Shown here piece after piece: positions 43,502 through 52,019 of a DNA stretch of 64,000 nt. Location: the NCBI GenBank assembly GCA_965243625.1, contig CBDEVI010000002.1:186001-250000 (forward strand), written 5' to 3'. The stretch comes from JAJECS01 sp965243625 (GTDB lineage Bacteria; Chloroflexota; UBA11872). The position numbers and the translations under genes were made by a program. The first letter of the stretch is position 1. Each line of letters begins with the position of its first letter. The notes beneath the pieces were generated by a model. The model ran no database searches. It saw only the letters and a list, made by a program, of their open reading frames with translations, and was not told the DNA's origin.

Positions 43502-44542
43502 CTACCCGCCCTTGGCGCCGGCGACGTCCTTGCGCTGAAACAGCCAGAAGGCGAGCCCGCCGAGGATGACGGTGTACGCCAGCATCACCATCGCGGCCGG
43601 CAGGTCGTCGGGCAACGCGCCAATTCCGCCTGGTCCAAACGAGAATTCGTCGACATCCATCCATCCGCTGGCCGCACGTCCGAGGACAAACGTTGAGACC
43701 CCCTCGAACCAGTCGAAGTTCGCCAGAACGCCAACCACGATTTGCTCAATGACGTAGTAGCCGACGCTGATCGCGATGCCCATTCCCGATGATGAGGTCA
43801 ACACCGACATCAGCACGGCCAGCGCCACGTACGGCACGTAGGTATAGATCAGCTTCCCGAATGAGGCGGCAAGGTCCGACCACTCCCCGTAGCCGACAAG
43901 CTCGCCGCCCTCGAGCGTGAGCGATGCAATCACGCTGCCAACGCCGACGATCACCAGAACGACCAGGCTCAGGCCTACCCCCACGAGCGCGATCACGAGC
44001 GCTTTTGCCGCCAACAGCTGCCAGCGGCCGACGCCCCGCACCAAGACGGTGCGCAGGGTCCCCCAGCCATATTCGGTCCCCGGAATCGACGCCGCCAGAA
44101 TCATCATCAGGATGACGCCGAAAAACGCCAGCGTGCTGTGCAACGACACCCTGAGGCTGTGCGGAGGAAACATTGATTGCCGGATCGAATCGGATTGGCC
44201 GACGACCGACTCACAGTTCTCGGCGAATTCCTGCAAGTCCCTGGCGATTCTCTCGCGTTCCTCCGGCGAGAATCGCTCCAGATCTACGGGGAGATCGCCC
44301 TCCCGCATCTCTCCGATTTCTCCGCACGTGAGATCAAACGTGACGCTCTTCCCTGCCGTATCCGTTGGCGCAAACAGCCGGCTCGTTTGGTTGGCGGGCC
44401 CTCCGCTTTGGACGAAGGCGTAGGTGCTCCAGAAGGCCAGTTGCGCGATGGCGACGGCGATGAGCAGCAGCACCCATGGCATCCGACGGCGGTGCAGCTT
44501 GAACCACTCCCACCGGGTGAGCCTGAGGACGTGTCCGATCAT
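43502..44542 (-). CDS. ABC-2 type permease, copy 2
   Basis: Membrane protein of 346 residues, a tandem paralogue of the gene at 44648. It has an N-terminal membrane segment (MPWVLLLIAVAIAQLAFWST), a large extracellular loop with two Cys, then about five more segments (TLAFFGVILMMILAASIPGT, LVIALVGVGLSLVVLVIVGV, VALAVLMSVLTSSSGMGIAI). These are signatures of the bacitracin/lantibiotic- or Nat-type efflux permeases. Its start overlaps the stop of an ATPase relic by four bases, just as copy 1 overlaps the intact ATPase. It may pair with copy 1 as a heterodimer using the single ATPase. The substrate is unknown. Confidence 0.85.
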   Translation of the reverse strand: MIGHVLRLTRWEWFKLHRRRMPWVLLLIAVAIAQLAFWSTYAFVQSGGPANQTSRLFAPTDTAGKSVTFDLTCGEIGEMREGDLPVDLERFSPEERERIARDLQEFAENCESVVGQSDSIRQSMFPPHSLRVSLHSTLAFFGVILMMILAASIPGTEYGWGTLRTVLVRGVGRWQLLAAKALVIALVGVGLSLVVLVIVGVGSVIASLTLEGGELVGYGEWSDLAASFGKLIYTYVPYVALAVLMSVLTSSSGMGIAISVGYYVIEQIVVGVLANFDWFEGVSTFVLGRAASGWMDVDEFSFGPGGIGALPDDLPAAMVMLAYTVILGGLAFWLFQRKDVAGAKGG

Positions 44543-44647
44543 TCGGCCTCGCCCTTGCCGTCGCCGCTGACATTGAGCAAATGTTGCTCCAGCGACATCT
44601 GAAGGGGCGTCATTGCCACAAAGTGCGCCCGGATTGGCGCGGGGCCG
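44539..44647 (-). pseudogene. Relic of an ABC ATPase C-terminus between the two permeases
   Basis: Reading the minus strand toward 44539 gives MTPLQMSLEQHLLNVSGDGK then GEAE and a stop. It matches the end of the intact ATPase at 45685 (ITPLQMSLEQYFLEVTGDVA then GEIQ). Upstream, weaker similarity (PGAHFVA against TGVYISE) continues to the stop of permease copy 1, where the relic is cut off. The stop overlaps the next permease start by ATGA, identical to the intact ATPase-permease junction. So an ATPase-permease pair was duplicated and all but about 35 codons of the second ATPase were deleted. Confidence 0.85.
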
Positions 44648-45688
44648 CTACCCGCCCTTGGCGCCGGCGACGTCCTTGCGCTGGAACAGTACGAAGGCTA
44701 GCCCGCCGAGGATGACGATGTAGCCCAGCATCACCATCGCGGCGGGCAGAGGGTCGGGCAGTTCGCCAACGCCTCCACCTCCAAACGAGAAGTCGCCGAG
44801 TTCCAACCAACCGCTGGTCACGCGTCCGAGGACAAAGTTGGAGATTCCCTCGAACCAATCGAAGTTGACCAGGATGCCGACGACGATCGACTCAATGACG
44901 TAATAGCCGACGCCGATAGCAATGCCCATTCCCGACGATGAGGTCAACACGGACATCAGCACGGCCAACGCCACATACGGCAGATAGACATAGATGAGCT
45001 TGCCGAACGCGATGGCAAACTCGGACCACTCCCCGGCCCCGACAAGCGCGCCGTCTTCCAGCGTGAGGGTCGCGACTACGCTGGCAACGCCGACGGTTGC
45101 CAAAACGGCGGCGCTCAGGCCGGCGCTCGCGAGCCCGATGACCAGCATCTTGGCCGCCAGCAACTGCCACCGGCCGACGCCCTTCACCAGGACGGTGCGC
45201 AGGGTCCCCCAGCCGTATTCGGTTCCGGCTGTCGACGCCGCCAGAATCATCATGAGAATGACGCCGAAGAAGGCCAACGAACTGGCCATGGCAAACGCGA
45301 GGCTGGTGGGAAGCAACAGGGCTTGCCGGATGTCGTTGGAGTCCTCGTTGACGGACTCACATCTCTCGGCAAACTCCTGCAGGCCCCTGGCGATGTTCTG
45401 CTGCTCCTCCCGGGAGAATCGATCGATGTCGATGGGGATTTCGCCCCCCTCCATGTCGCGGAGATCAGCGCAGGTGAACTCGATCTCGACGGTTTCCCCA
45501 GCCGTATCGGTGGCGTCGAACGAAATGCTCGATTGGTTGGCGGGCCCTCCGCTCTGCACGAAGGCGTAGGTGCTCCAGAAGATGAGCTGCGAAATGGCCA
45601 CCCCGATGATCAGCAGAATCCAGGGCATCCGGCGGCGATGCAGCTTGAACCACTCCCAGCGAGTGAGTCTGAGGACGTGCCCGATCAC
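44648..45688 (-). CDS. ABC-2 type permease, copy 1
   Basis: Membrane protein of 346 residues, the same length as copy 2 and highly similar throughout (MIGHVLRLTRWEWFKLHRRR shared; FVLFQRKDVAGAKGG against FWLFQRKDVAGAKGG at the end). Six membrane segments and one large acidic extracellular loop (DIDRFSREEQQNIARGLQEF) are visible. Variation between the copies is greatest in that loop, as expected if it recognises the exported or sensed compound. The start overlaps the ATPase stop (ATGA). Confidence 0.87.
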   Translation of the reverse strand: MIGHVLRLTRWEWFKLHRRRMPWILLIIGVAISQLIFWSTYAFVQSGGPANQSSISFDATDTAGETVEIEFTCADLRDMEGGEIPIDIDRFSREEQQNIARGLQEFAERCESVNEDSNDIRQALLLPTSLAFAMASSLAFFGVILMMILAASTAGTEYGWGTLRTVLVKGVGRWQLLAAKMLVIGLASAGLSAAVLATVGVASVVATLTLEDGALVGAGEWSEFAIAFGKLIYVYLPYVALAVLMSVLTSSSGMGIAIGVGYYVIESIVVGILVNFDWFEGISNFVLGRVTSGWLELGDFSFGGGGVGELPDPLPAAMVMLGYIVILGGLAFVLFQRKDVAGAKGG

Positions 45689-46599
45689 TGGATCTCACCC
45701 GCGACATCGCCGGTGACTTCGAGGAAATACTGCTCCAGCGACATTTGCAGCGGCGTAATTTCAGATATGTAGACGCCTGTCCGGCCCAGCGCCTCGCTCA
45801 ACTCCGACGTGCGGTCGTGCGGCGCCGTCACGATGAGCGCCTCGCCCTCGATCCGCACGTCCTCCACCCAATCCAGCGCCGCGAGAACCTCGACCGCCTT
45901 CGCGTCGTCGGAGGTCCGCAGGCGGACTTGCTCCTGCGGGTGCAGCAGGTCGCCGACGGCGCCCTGGGCAATTACCTTGCCCTTGGACAGGATGGCGACG
46001 CTGTCGCAGATCTGCTCCACCTCGTTGAGCAGGTGGCTGGAGAGCAGCACCGTGCGGTCGGCGCTCCCCAGGCTGCGAATCAAATCGCGCACCTCGGCCA
46101 TGCCCGCCGGGTCCATGCCGTTGGTCGGCTCGTCCAGGATCAGCAGCTCGGGGTTTCCCAGCAGGGTGTAGGCGAGGCCCAGGCGCTGCTTCATGCCCAA
46201 CGAGTAGGTCTGGAAGCGGTCGCCCGCGCGATCCGCCAAACCCACCTGCTCGAGCAGGTCGTCCAGCTCCTTGGGCGAGCCGCGCCCGGAGATGCCCTGG
46301 AAATAGGCCAGATTGCGGCGTCCGGAGAGATACGGATAGAAGTACGGCTGTTCGACGATGGCGCCCACGCGATGCAGGGCCTCGGCGTGGCTCGTGCCTG
46401 AGCCCAGCAGGCTGAAGCTGCCCGAAGTCGGACGCACCAGGCCCAGCAGCATGCCGATGGTGGTCGTCTTTCCCGATCCGTTCGGCCCGAGGAGACCGAA
46501 AATGCGCCCGCGAGGCACTTCCAGCGAGAGCTGGTCCACCGCCAGGATGTGTCCGTAACGCTTCGTCAACGCATTGGTCTGGATGACGAGGTCGTTCAA
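45685..46599 (-). CDS. ABC-2 type transporter ATP-binding protein
   Basis: ATPase of 304 residues. Walker A is GPNGSGKTT (about 38-46), the signature YSLGMKQRLGLAYTLLG, Walker B LLILDEPTNGMDP, and the switch His is in LLSSHLLNEVEQICD. The C-terminal extension of about 80 residues is of the antibiotic-efflux (BcrA/CcmA-like) type. It is the first gene of the minus-strand locus and apparently the only intact ATPase for two permeases. Upstream, 46600-46759 contains no recognisable gene and should hold the promoter. The role could be export of an antimicrobial or self-resistance; the substrate is unknown. Confidence 0.9.
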   Translation of the reverse strand: MNDLVIQTNALTKRYGHILAVDQLSLEVPRGRIFGLLGPNGSGKTTTIGMLLGLVRPTSGSFSLLGSGTSHAEALHRVGAIVEQPYFYPYLSGRRNLAYFQGISGRGSPKELDDLLEQVGLADRAGDRFQTYSLGMKQRLGLAYTLLGNPELLILDEPTNGMDPAGMAEVRDLIRSLGSADRTVLLSSHLLNEVEQICDSVAILSKGKVIAQGAVGDLLHPQEQVRLRTSDDAKAVEVLAALDWVEDVRIEGEALIVTAPHDRTSELSEALGRTGVYISEITPLQMSLEQYFLEVTGDVAGEIQ

Positions 46600-46759
46600 G
46601 ACAGTTCCATTCGCGTCAGCGAGATCTCCCGGAAAGACGGCACATCATACGGGATTGCGACGAATCCGTGTGAAGGAATGCACATGCTGGAGATCGTGCG
46701 CAGGCGGCGGGCGCCTTGGTGGTGTCCGGCGAATTCGGCCCATTGGTCCGCTGATCGCC

Positions 46760-47155
46760 CTACGCGGGCTCCTCGCGCCGCACCGTTCCGACGCGGTCGA
46801 TCGCACGGTCGAACGAGGCCACCACCCCGACGCCCGTCCGCTCCGCGCTGGCTACCAGGTAGGCGTCGGCGTAATCGAGACCGTGCACCTCGTAGAGCTC
46901 CACCGCACGCAGGAGCAGCGGGCCGTCAACCACACGAATCGCGCGGAAGGCGAGGATGGACCGCAGCGCCTCGGCCACCTGTTGGCGAGGCGCCTCGTAG
47001 TACGACTCCAGCACATACGCGATCTCGGCGAGGATCAGGTCCGGGAGCAGAAGGTTGTCCGCCTGATCGAGGTATCGAGTTGCCCGTTTCGCCTGTTCCG
47101 AAGGATCGCCGGTGAGATGCCGGACGAGAACGTTCGTGTCGAGAAAGGCCGTCAT
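46760..47155 (-). CDS. vapC: PIN-domain toxin, VapC type
   Basis: Ribonuclease toxin of 131 residues. The acidic catalytic residues of PIN domains are present: Asp6 in AFLDTNVLVRHL, Glu in LILAEIAYVLE, Asp in DYADAYLVA and Asp in ASFDRAID. Its start overlaps the antitoxin stop by ATGA, so the two are coupled. VapC toxins usually cut tRNA or rRNA; the target here is unknown. Confidence 0.9.
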   Translation of the reverse strand: MTAFLDTNVLVRHLTGDPSEQAKRATRYLDQADNLLLPDLILAEIAYVLESYYEAPRQQVAEALRSILAFRAIRVVDGPLLLRAVELYEVHGLDYADAYLVASAERTGVGVVASFDRAIDRVGTVRREEPA

Positions 47156-47400
47156 CGCCTGGCGGCGGCCCTGGCCTTCCGGGTTTCGCGCACCACCTCA
47201 TCCCACGGCGTGCCGCGCTTCGCCGCGGGCACGCTCACCGAGCCGGCCAGGTGGATCAGGTCGGGGCTGCGCGCCAGGATCGCCCGTTGCCCCTCGACCC
47301 TGAAGACGACCTGGTCGCCCTCCTGGATGGTGAGCGCCTCACGCACCGCGCGAGGAATGGTGACCTGACCTTTCGAGCTGACTCGGGCAGCGACGTCCAT
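47152..47400 (-). CDS. vapB: AbrB-family antitoxin, VapB type
   Basis: Protein of 82 residues with an N-terminal SpoVT/AbrB DNA-binding fold (ARVSSKGQVTIPRAVREALT, then GDQVVFRVEG) and a C-terminal tail rich in Trp/Arg/Lys (TPWDEVVRETRKARAAARR) that would wrap the toxin. ATG 47400 has AAGGA at 7 nt; an upstream start at 47472 is unlikely. It is expected to neutralise the downstream PIN toxin and autorepress the operon through the adjacent inverted repeat. Confidence 0.9.
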   Translation of the reverse strand: MDVAARVSSKGQVTIPRAVREALTIQEGDQVVFRVEGQRAILARSPDLIHLAGSVSVPAAKRGTPWDEVVRETRKARAAARR

Positions 47401-47407
47401 GTGGGTG

Positions 47408-47433
47408 TCCTTACTTTTGGTTGATAGTAAGGA
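47408..47433 (-). promoter_or_regulatory. Inverted repeat overlapping the vapB ribosome-binding site (candidate autoregulatory operator)
   Basis: TCCTTACT (47408-47415) and AGTAAGGA (47426-47433) are perfect 8-bp arms with a 10-bp AT-rich spacer. The palindrome covers the AAGGA ribosome-binding site of vapB. AbrB-type antitoxins typically bind such palindromes. Translational masking by an RNA hairpin is an alternative. Confidence 0.6.
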
Positions 47434-47524
47434 TACGCCAACGTTCGAGGTCCGCGCTTTCCCAGGCTGCACGCAGCCTGGGCCACCGGGCCGCCGCTAG
47501 CGCAGCGCGCTATGCCGCCGGCCG

Positions 47525-48448
47525 CTACAGCGCGAAGGTGTCCGGGCCGGTGCGGCGCCAGTCGGGACGGTAGCCCTCTTTGGCGTTGTATCCCATGGAC
47601 GGGAAGACTTGCTGCGGTGTGCGCCAGGGCCATGCCTGCCCGCCGATGACGCGATAGTCGTCGTCTCTGCCGCACAGCCAATAGAACATGTGCGCCACGA
47701 AGATGGCCGTGCGGTGGCCGCCGTAGTAGGCGGTGTGGAAGTCGAAGTCGTCCTCCACGATCCAATCCCGCTGCGGCTCGGCCGAGCGCCAATAGTTGTA
47801 CTTCAGCATCCGCCGCCGGCCGGTCGAGGTGGAGACACCGCGCCGGTGCAGGATGCTCTGGTGGTGGATGCCGATCGTCCCGGCGGGACCCTCGAGCAGG
47901 ACGCCCTGCTCCGCGAAGTCGCGCTTGTTGGGTCCGATGTGGGTGCCGGGGAAGACCTCCGTGGGGCCCATCCCGGCCGGCGTGTCCTGCGGAAAGTAGA
48001 AGACTTCCAGGAATTTGAGCTCGGGACCGAAGATGTGATCCGCGTCCTGGTGCCAACCCTGCGCCGGCATGGGGCACTCGGCCAGATGGTGGCTGGTGAT
48101 CACCGGCAGGCCGACGCCGGCGCCCAGCAGGGACCGCAGCGCGCCCGCGAGCTGCGGATTCAGCAGCACGTGCTCGATGAACCACTCCTCGAGCAGGATC
48201 GAGCTGGGTTCGTGCGAGTTGCGAATGCGCTCCAACTCCTCGAGCGTCAACCCCGGCGGCATCATGATGGGGTTCAGTGGAAGGTTGCCGTCCAAGTAGT
48301 CGCAGCACTTCTGGTTGATCTCGTCCGGCACGACGCCCTCGAGCAACATGTGCCCGTCGCGGCAGAACTCAAGCACCTGGCTGTCGGTGAGGGTGGGCGC
48401 GCAGTCGAAGGTGCGGGCTTCGCTGTCGTACTCGACGTTGGATGACAT
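47525..48448 (-). CDS. Phytanoyl-CoA dioxygenase family protein (PhyH)
   Basis: Fe(II)/2-oxoglutarate oxygenase of 307 residues. The ligands are His and Asp in GWHQDADHIF (H133 and D135) and a distal His in SILHRRGVST (H201), followed by RRRMLKYNYW. The C-terminal extension, rich in aromatic residues (AHMFYWLCGRDDDY; GGQAWPWRTPQQVFPSM), is longer than in the other three PhyH proteins here and may shape the substrate pocket. It is probably monocistronic. The substrate is unknown. Confidence 0.86.
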   Translation of the reverse strand: MSSNVEYDSEARTFDCAPTLTDSQVLEFCRDGHMLLEGVVPDEINQKCCDYLDGNLPLNPIMMPPGLTLEELERIRNSHEPSSILLEEWFIEHVLLNPQLAGALRSLLGAGVGLPVITSHHLAECPMPAQGWHQDADHIFGPELKFLEVFYFPQDTPAGMGPTEVFPGTHIGPNKRDFAEQGVLLEGPAGTIGIHHQSILHRRGVSTSTGRRRMLKYNYWRSAEPQRDWIVEDDFDFHTAYYGGHRTAIFVAHMFYWLCGRDDDYRVIGGQAWPWRTPQQVFPSMGYNAKEGYRPDWRRTGPDTFAL

Positions 48449-48588
48449 GGGCGGCGGTACCCGGAGTGGCCGAGGCCGCCTATTCTATGCGGCTTCGCCG
48501 CTGAAGGGGCTCCGTGGCGTCAACGTCTGAGGGGGAACGCGCCCCGACGCCCGAGTGCCCGGCGCCAAGTGCATCCATTGTCTGGATT

Positions 48589-48664
48589 TGGTACCCCCGG
48601 TAGGAATCGAACCTACAACCTTCGGATTAAGAGTCCGCTGCTCTGCCAATTGAGCTACGGAGGC
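48589..48664 (-). tRNA. trnK: tRNA-Lys (anticodon CTT)
   Basis: The minus-strand transcript starts GCCTCCGTAGCTCAATTGG and folds into a full cloverleaf. The acceptor stem GCCTCCG pairs with CGGGGGT (one or two G-T wobbles), the anticodon stem-loop has CTCTTAA in the loop, and the T-arm contains GTTCGATTC. The discriminator is A and the CCA end is encoded in DNA (48589-48591). Anticodon CTT reads AAG lysine codons. Confidence 0.95.
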
Positions 48665-48743
48665 TGGGTGCTAAGTCTACTGGGGCGGCGCCGGCCGGCT
48701 CAATGATCGGGCGCCACCGGCGGCATGACTTAAACTTGGCGGC

Positions 48744-49370
48744 ATGAGCAGCGAAGCTCCCCAGGAGCCCTCGCAGCCGACTCCGGAAGGGCGGCGGGTG
48801 CGGCTGCCGTCGGTGTCTCGAAGTGTCGCGGTGATCGCTCTGGCGCTGGCGGCGCTGGCCGTCGGTGGCGCGGCTCTGGGTCTGTCCGTTGCCAACCGTC
48901 TGGCGGACGACGACGGCGGGCCGATGGCGTATGTGAGCCGGGTGGAGGTTGAGCGCGTCACCGAGCGGCTCGGACCCGCGTGGGGCTACAAGCCGGGCTA
49001 CGACGGCCCGCGGAGCCGATATGGACGCGGCTCATTCGGCAAGGACAGCTGGGTTCGCAGGTCTGGCGGCAAGCGCGGCGAACGATCCCCGACCCGCACG
49101 GATGTCGGCGCCTTCGCTGGCACGGTGATCGCCATCGGCGAGGTCACGGGCGTTTCGCGTGGCTCGATCAGCGTGTTCACGATTCTCGGCAACGATGTCG
49201 ATATCGCCCTGCCGCGGGCCGATGACGCCGACGGCCTAGTCGTCGGCGGCTGGGCGATTGTCATGGCGGAGCGCACGGCCGACGGGCTGGTGGCGCGCTC
49301 GGTGCGTCCCATGTCGGTGCCCGACGCCTTTCGCGACCGCGCCTGGTCGCGGTCCGCCGACGCGAGCTAG
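48744..49370 (+). CDS. Hypothetical single-pass membrane protein
   Basis: Protein of 208 residues that I do not recognise. A proline-rich cytoplasmic N-terminus is followed by one membrane segment (SVAVIALALAALAVGGAALG, about residues 27-46), a short coiled region (VSRVEVERVTERLG), a basic Gly/Arg/Ser-rich linker (residues about 80-115), and a C-terminal beta-rich domain. That domain (VGAFAGTVIAIGEVTGVSRG; VGGWAIVMAERTADGLVARS) resembles the OB-like DUF5666 kind. The ATG and a following coding frame rich in GC3 support a real gene. It lies 12 bp upstream of another membrane protein. Confidence 0.65.
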   Translation: MSSEAPQEPSQPTPEGRRVRLPSVSRSVAVIALALAALAVGGAALGLSVANRLADDDGGPMAYVSRVEVERVTERLGPAWGYKPGYDGPRSRYGRGSFGKDSWVRRSGGKRGERSPTRTDVGAFAGTVIAIGEVTGVSRGSISVFTILGNDVDIALPRADDADGLVVGGWAIVMAERTADGLVARSVRPMSVPDAFRDRAWSRSADAS

Positions 49371-49382
49371 CCGCTTCCAACA

Positions 49383-50015
49383 GTGAGAATCCTGCGTCTC
49401 ATTGCCGACGTTCCGCTCTATGCGGCGATCGGCGTCGGGCCGTTGGTGGCCGGTCGAACGGTGATCGATGGCTTCATCGGGGTCCAGGGCGAACCGTGGC
49501 TCGGGCGCACCTCGCTCACCATCGAGTGGCTGGCGTTCGTGGTGCTCGGCTACTTCTTCACGCGAACGCTCGTTGGGCTGTCGCTGGACTACGAGTCGTT
49601 CTGGCGGGTGCCGGGCCGCGTGAGCGAGTTTGCCGCGCTGCTGGCGGCGGAGACGACCCCCGGACCGTTGCACGCCCACGTGGAGCGCGCCGGGGGTGAC
49701 GTGTCCGCGGCCCTCCACGCCCGGGCGCTTCGCGACGCGGGCATCGGCGGAGGGGCGCTCGGTCGGCTGAACTATTCCTACATTGCCCTCCGGGCGGGCT
49801 GGCTGGGGGCCCTGATTGCGCTGGTCTGCCTGGTGGTGGAGCTGCTGCGACGGGCCGCGAGCGGCGAGCCGGACGTTCTGCTCATCGGCATTCCCGCGGC
49901 CGTGGCGGCAGTGATCGTGCTCGTCGCATCGTTCGCCAGCCGGATCATTGGTCGCGGCGTCGCCTACTACGCTGCTCGGGGGATCCGGAAGCAGGCGGCG
50001 ACGGCTTCAGCCTGA
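49383..50015 (+). CDS. Hypothetical integral membrane protein
   Basis: Protein of 210 residues, not assigned to a family. Hydrophobic segments are at about residues 43-62 (TIEWLAFVVLGYFFTRTLVG), 136-156 (AGWLGALIALVCLVVELLRR) and 163-185 (LLIGIPAAVAAVIVLVASFA), with a soluble stretch between the first two. GTG 49383 lies 12 bp after the preceding gene, so the two are likely co-transcribed. Confidence 0.6.
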   Translation: MRILRLIADVPLYAAIGVGPLVAGRTVIDGFIGVQGEPWLGRTSLTIEWLAFVVLGYFFTRTLVGLSLDYESFWRVPGRVSEFAALLAAETTPGPLHAHVERAGGDVSAALHARALRDAGIGGGALGRLNYSYIALRAGWLGALIALVCLVVELLRRAASGEPDVLLIGIPAAVAAVIVLVASFASRIIGRGVAYYAARGIRKQAATASA

Positions 50016-50056
50016 GTCTGCATCGATCCGGTCACGAGCCGGCCCTGCGGGCGGGG

Positions 50057-50821
50057 CTAAGCGATCGTCGGCAAGTCGAGAAACGTCGCCTCGCAGTCGC
50101 GCTGCTCGGCGATGAGGCCGGCCAGGGCGCGCACCCCGAACACCTCGGTCGCATAGTGCCCGGCGGCGATGAAATGGATGCCAAGCTCCCGCGCCAGCAT
50201 CTCCGCCGGCTCGGCCATGTCGCCTGTCAGCAGGGCGTCGGCGCCGAGTCCCCGGGCCTCCTGAATGAACGACGCGCCGCTGCCGCTGCACACCGCAACG
50301 CGGCGGATCGCGGACGGTCCGTGCATGAACGTCGCGTGCGGTCGGCCAATGGCGGCCTCCACGCGCTCGACCAGCGCCGATGGCGATATCGGCTGAGGCG
50401 CACGACCGATCTTGCCGATGGGCTGACCGCCGCCGAGGGCGAACGGCGTGGGCTCAGGCTCGAGCTCCAGCGCCCGCACGATCTGCGCGTTGTTGCCCAG
50501 GCTGTCGTGCGCGTCCAACGACAGGTGATAAGCGGCCAGGCTGATGTCGGCGTCGAACAGCGCGCGCAGCCGTTCGCGCATGACCCGAGTGACCACCCGG
50601 CTGTCACGGTCCCAGAAGAGCCCGTGGTGCACCACGACCAGTTGCGCCCCGGCTCGCGCGGCCTGCCCGAACAGCGCCAGGCTGGAGCTGACGGCGGTGA
50701 CGACCCGCTCGACGCGCTCGCTGCCGACCACTTGCAGGCCCATGGGCCCATAGTCTGGAAACGCCGCAACATCGAGCGTGGCGTCCAGAAACGCGATCAG
50801 GTCGTCGCGGCGCTCGGACAC
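50057..50821 (-). CDS. NIF3-like dinuclear metal-center protein (YbgI family)
   Basis: Protein of 254 residues with the conserved NIF3 metal ligands: a His pair in VVVHHGLFWD, Asp in YHLSLDAHDSLGNN, and His plus Glu in AAGHYATEVFGV. Further hallmarks are DYGPMGLQV near the N-terminus and VAVCSGSGASFIQEA in the second half. The family has been called GTP cyclohydrolase I type 2, but its true role is unsettled. GTG 50821 lies 7 bp after the stop of the DUF5069 gene, implying an operon. Confidence 0.87.
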   Translation of the reverse strand: MSERRDDLIAFLDATLDVAAFPDYGPMGLQVVGSERVERVVTAVSSSLALFGQAARAGAQLVVVHHGLFWDRDSRVVTRVMRERLRALFDADISLAAYHLSLDAHDSLGNNAQIVRALELEPEPTPFALGGGQPIGKIGRAPQPISPSALVERVEAAIGRPHATFMHGPSAIRRVAVCSGSGASFIQEARGLGADALLTGDMAEPAEMLARELGIHFIAAGHYATEVFGVRALAGLIAEQRDCEATFLDLPTIA

Positions 50822-50828
50822 CCGGCGG

Positions 50829-51083
50829 TTAGCTGACGGCCTTGCTTGCCTCGCGCACCCCGTCGACCAGCTCCGCGTCGGTGTCGCTGGCTGTGGCGAT
50901 GCGCATGAACTCATCCGCCGAGATCCCCAGCTCGCCCAACACGCGCTTATCGATAGGGCACGGGTAGATGTAGTCGTCGATGGTCCCGTCGGCCTTGGCC
51001 CGGGCCTTATCCGACATGCGGGCAATCCAGGGAATGCCGCCGATCACGAGGTCTCGCGATCGTGGTTGGAAGCCTTCGCTCAT
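50829..51083 (-). CDS. DUF5069 family protein
   Basis: Small cytoplasmic protein of 84 residues. The conserved pattern is IPWIARMSDKARAKADGTI followed by DDYIYPCPIDKRVLGELGI, ending in an acidic helix. The family has no established function. ATG 51083 is preceded by GGGAGGTCAACAC. It heads a two-gene unit with the NIF3-like gene and follows the APH-like gene by 30 bp on the same strand. Confidence 0.82.
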   Translation of the reverse strand: MSEGFQPRSRDLVIGGIPWIARMSDKARAKADGTIDDYIYPCPIDKRVLGELGISADEFMRIATASDTDAELVDGVREASKAVS

Positions 51084-51113
51084 GTGTTGACCTCCCGTGT
51101 GGTGTACCGAAGT

Positions 51114-52019
51114 CTAGACCAGAGCGGCGGCAAGGTGCGGCACGATTGTCGTGCGCGCGCAGAGTTTCCGGACAAGTGTCAGGCCTGCCGGGTGGGCAGG
51201 CTCGGCGCGCCAGAGCCCGGCGGCGTCGGCGAGGGCGAGCATCAGGGCGCCGGCAAGCAACGGTGAGTCTGCGTTTGGGCGCTGAGCGTCCGCTTGGCCG
51301 GCCAGGAGGGCCTCCCCGGCGCGACCGGACGTGGGACCATGCGGCAGCATCGTGGCTTTACATAATGACCACTCGGCAAAGTCAAGTCCAAAGGCTTCCA
51401 GATCAACGAATGTGATTCCGTTCGGGCCAAGGATGACGTTGCCCGGATTCAGATCGAGCGGCACCGTCCGGACCGAGGCCGAACCGATGGTGTCGGCAAG
51501 CTGGCGAATCTCCGCTGCGGCTGCTCTCCACGCCGGGTCCTCCGGCTGCAGGAGGCCCGAGCCGATGACCGACTCCGCGACATTCGCGACCTCCGCCTGT
51601 CGCAGGCGGCGCGCCCGATCAACGCGCGCGGGCTCCATCGCCTTGGTCCACGTGTCGAGCGCCGCGAGCAACGCGTCCCAGGCAGCGGATACCTGCTCCC
51701 ACGCGGGCCGGGCCGCCTCGCCGCGCAACGCCTGTGCCAGGGTCGGTCCGTCGACCCATTCGCGCACGACGGCCGCGTTCGCGTCGTCCACCGCCAGCAG
51801 CCGCGGCACCGGCGCACCCCGCGCGGCAAGGGCGGCATAGGCGCCGCCCTCCGTGCGCGCCCGCTCGGCGGCTTGGGATCCGTCGAACAGCTTGCAGGCG
51901 AGGAATCGGGAACCGTTCTGTACACGGTATGTCCCCCGCGCGAGGTGCTCGATCCTCGAAGGGTCCAAGGGGGAGACGCCGGCCGCATGCAGCGCGGCGC
52001 GGACGCGCGCGGCAGTCAC
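51114..52019 (-). CDS. Aminoglycoside-phosphotransferase-like kinase family protein
   Basis: Protein of 301 residues with a protein-kinase-like APH fold. The N-terminal lobe contains FLACKLFDGSQAAERARTEG (a Lys as the ATP contact and a downstream Glu). The catalytic loop reads VPLDLNPGNVI, with Asp and Asn kept but the usual leading His replaced. The metal Asp is in ITFVDLEAFGLDFAEW. GTG 52019 overlaps the upstream DUF2344 stop (GTGA), so they are coupled. The family phosphorylates small molecules such as sugars, choline or amino sugars; drug resistance is not implied. Confidence 0.78.
   Translation of the reverse strand: MTAARVRAALHAAGVSPLDPSRIEHLARGTYRVQNGSRFLACKLFDGSQAAERARTEGGAYAALAARGAPVPRLLAVDDANAAVVREWVDGPTLAQALRGEAARPAWEQVSAAWDALLAALDTWTKAMEPARVDRARRLRQAEVANVAESVIGSGLLQPEDPAWRAAAAEIRQLADTIGSASVRTVPLDLNPGNVILGPNGITFVDLEAFGLDFAEWSLCKATMLPHGPTSGRAGEALLAGQADAQRPNADSPLLAGALMLALADAAGLWRAEPAHPAGLTLVRKLCARTTIVPHLAAALV

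Noticed and set aside
48589..48664. tRNA-Lys as an integration site for an element
   Set aside because: No duplicated 3' tRNA fragment was seen within the window, and no integrase adjoins it.
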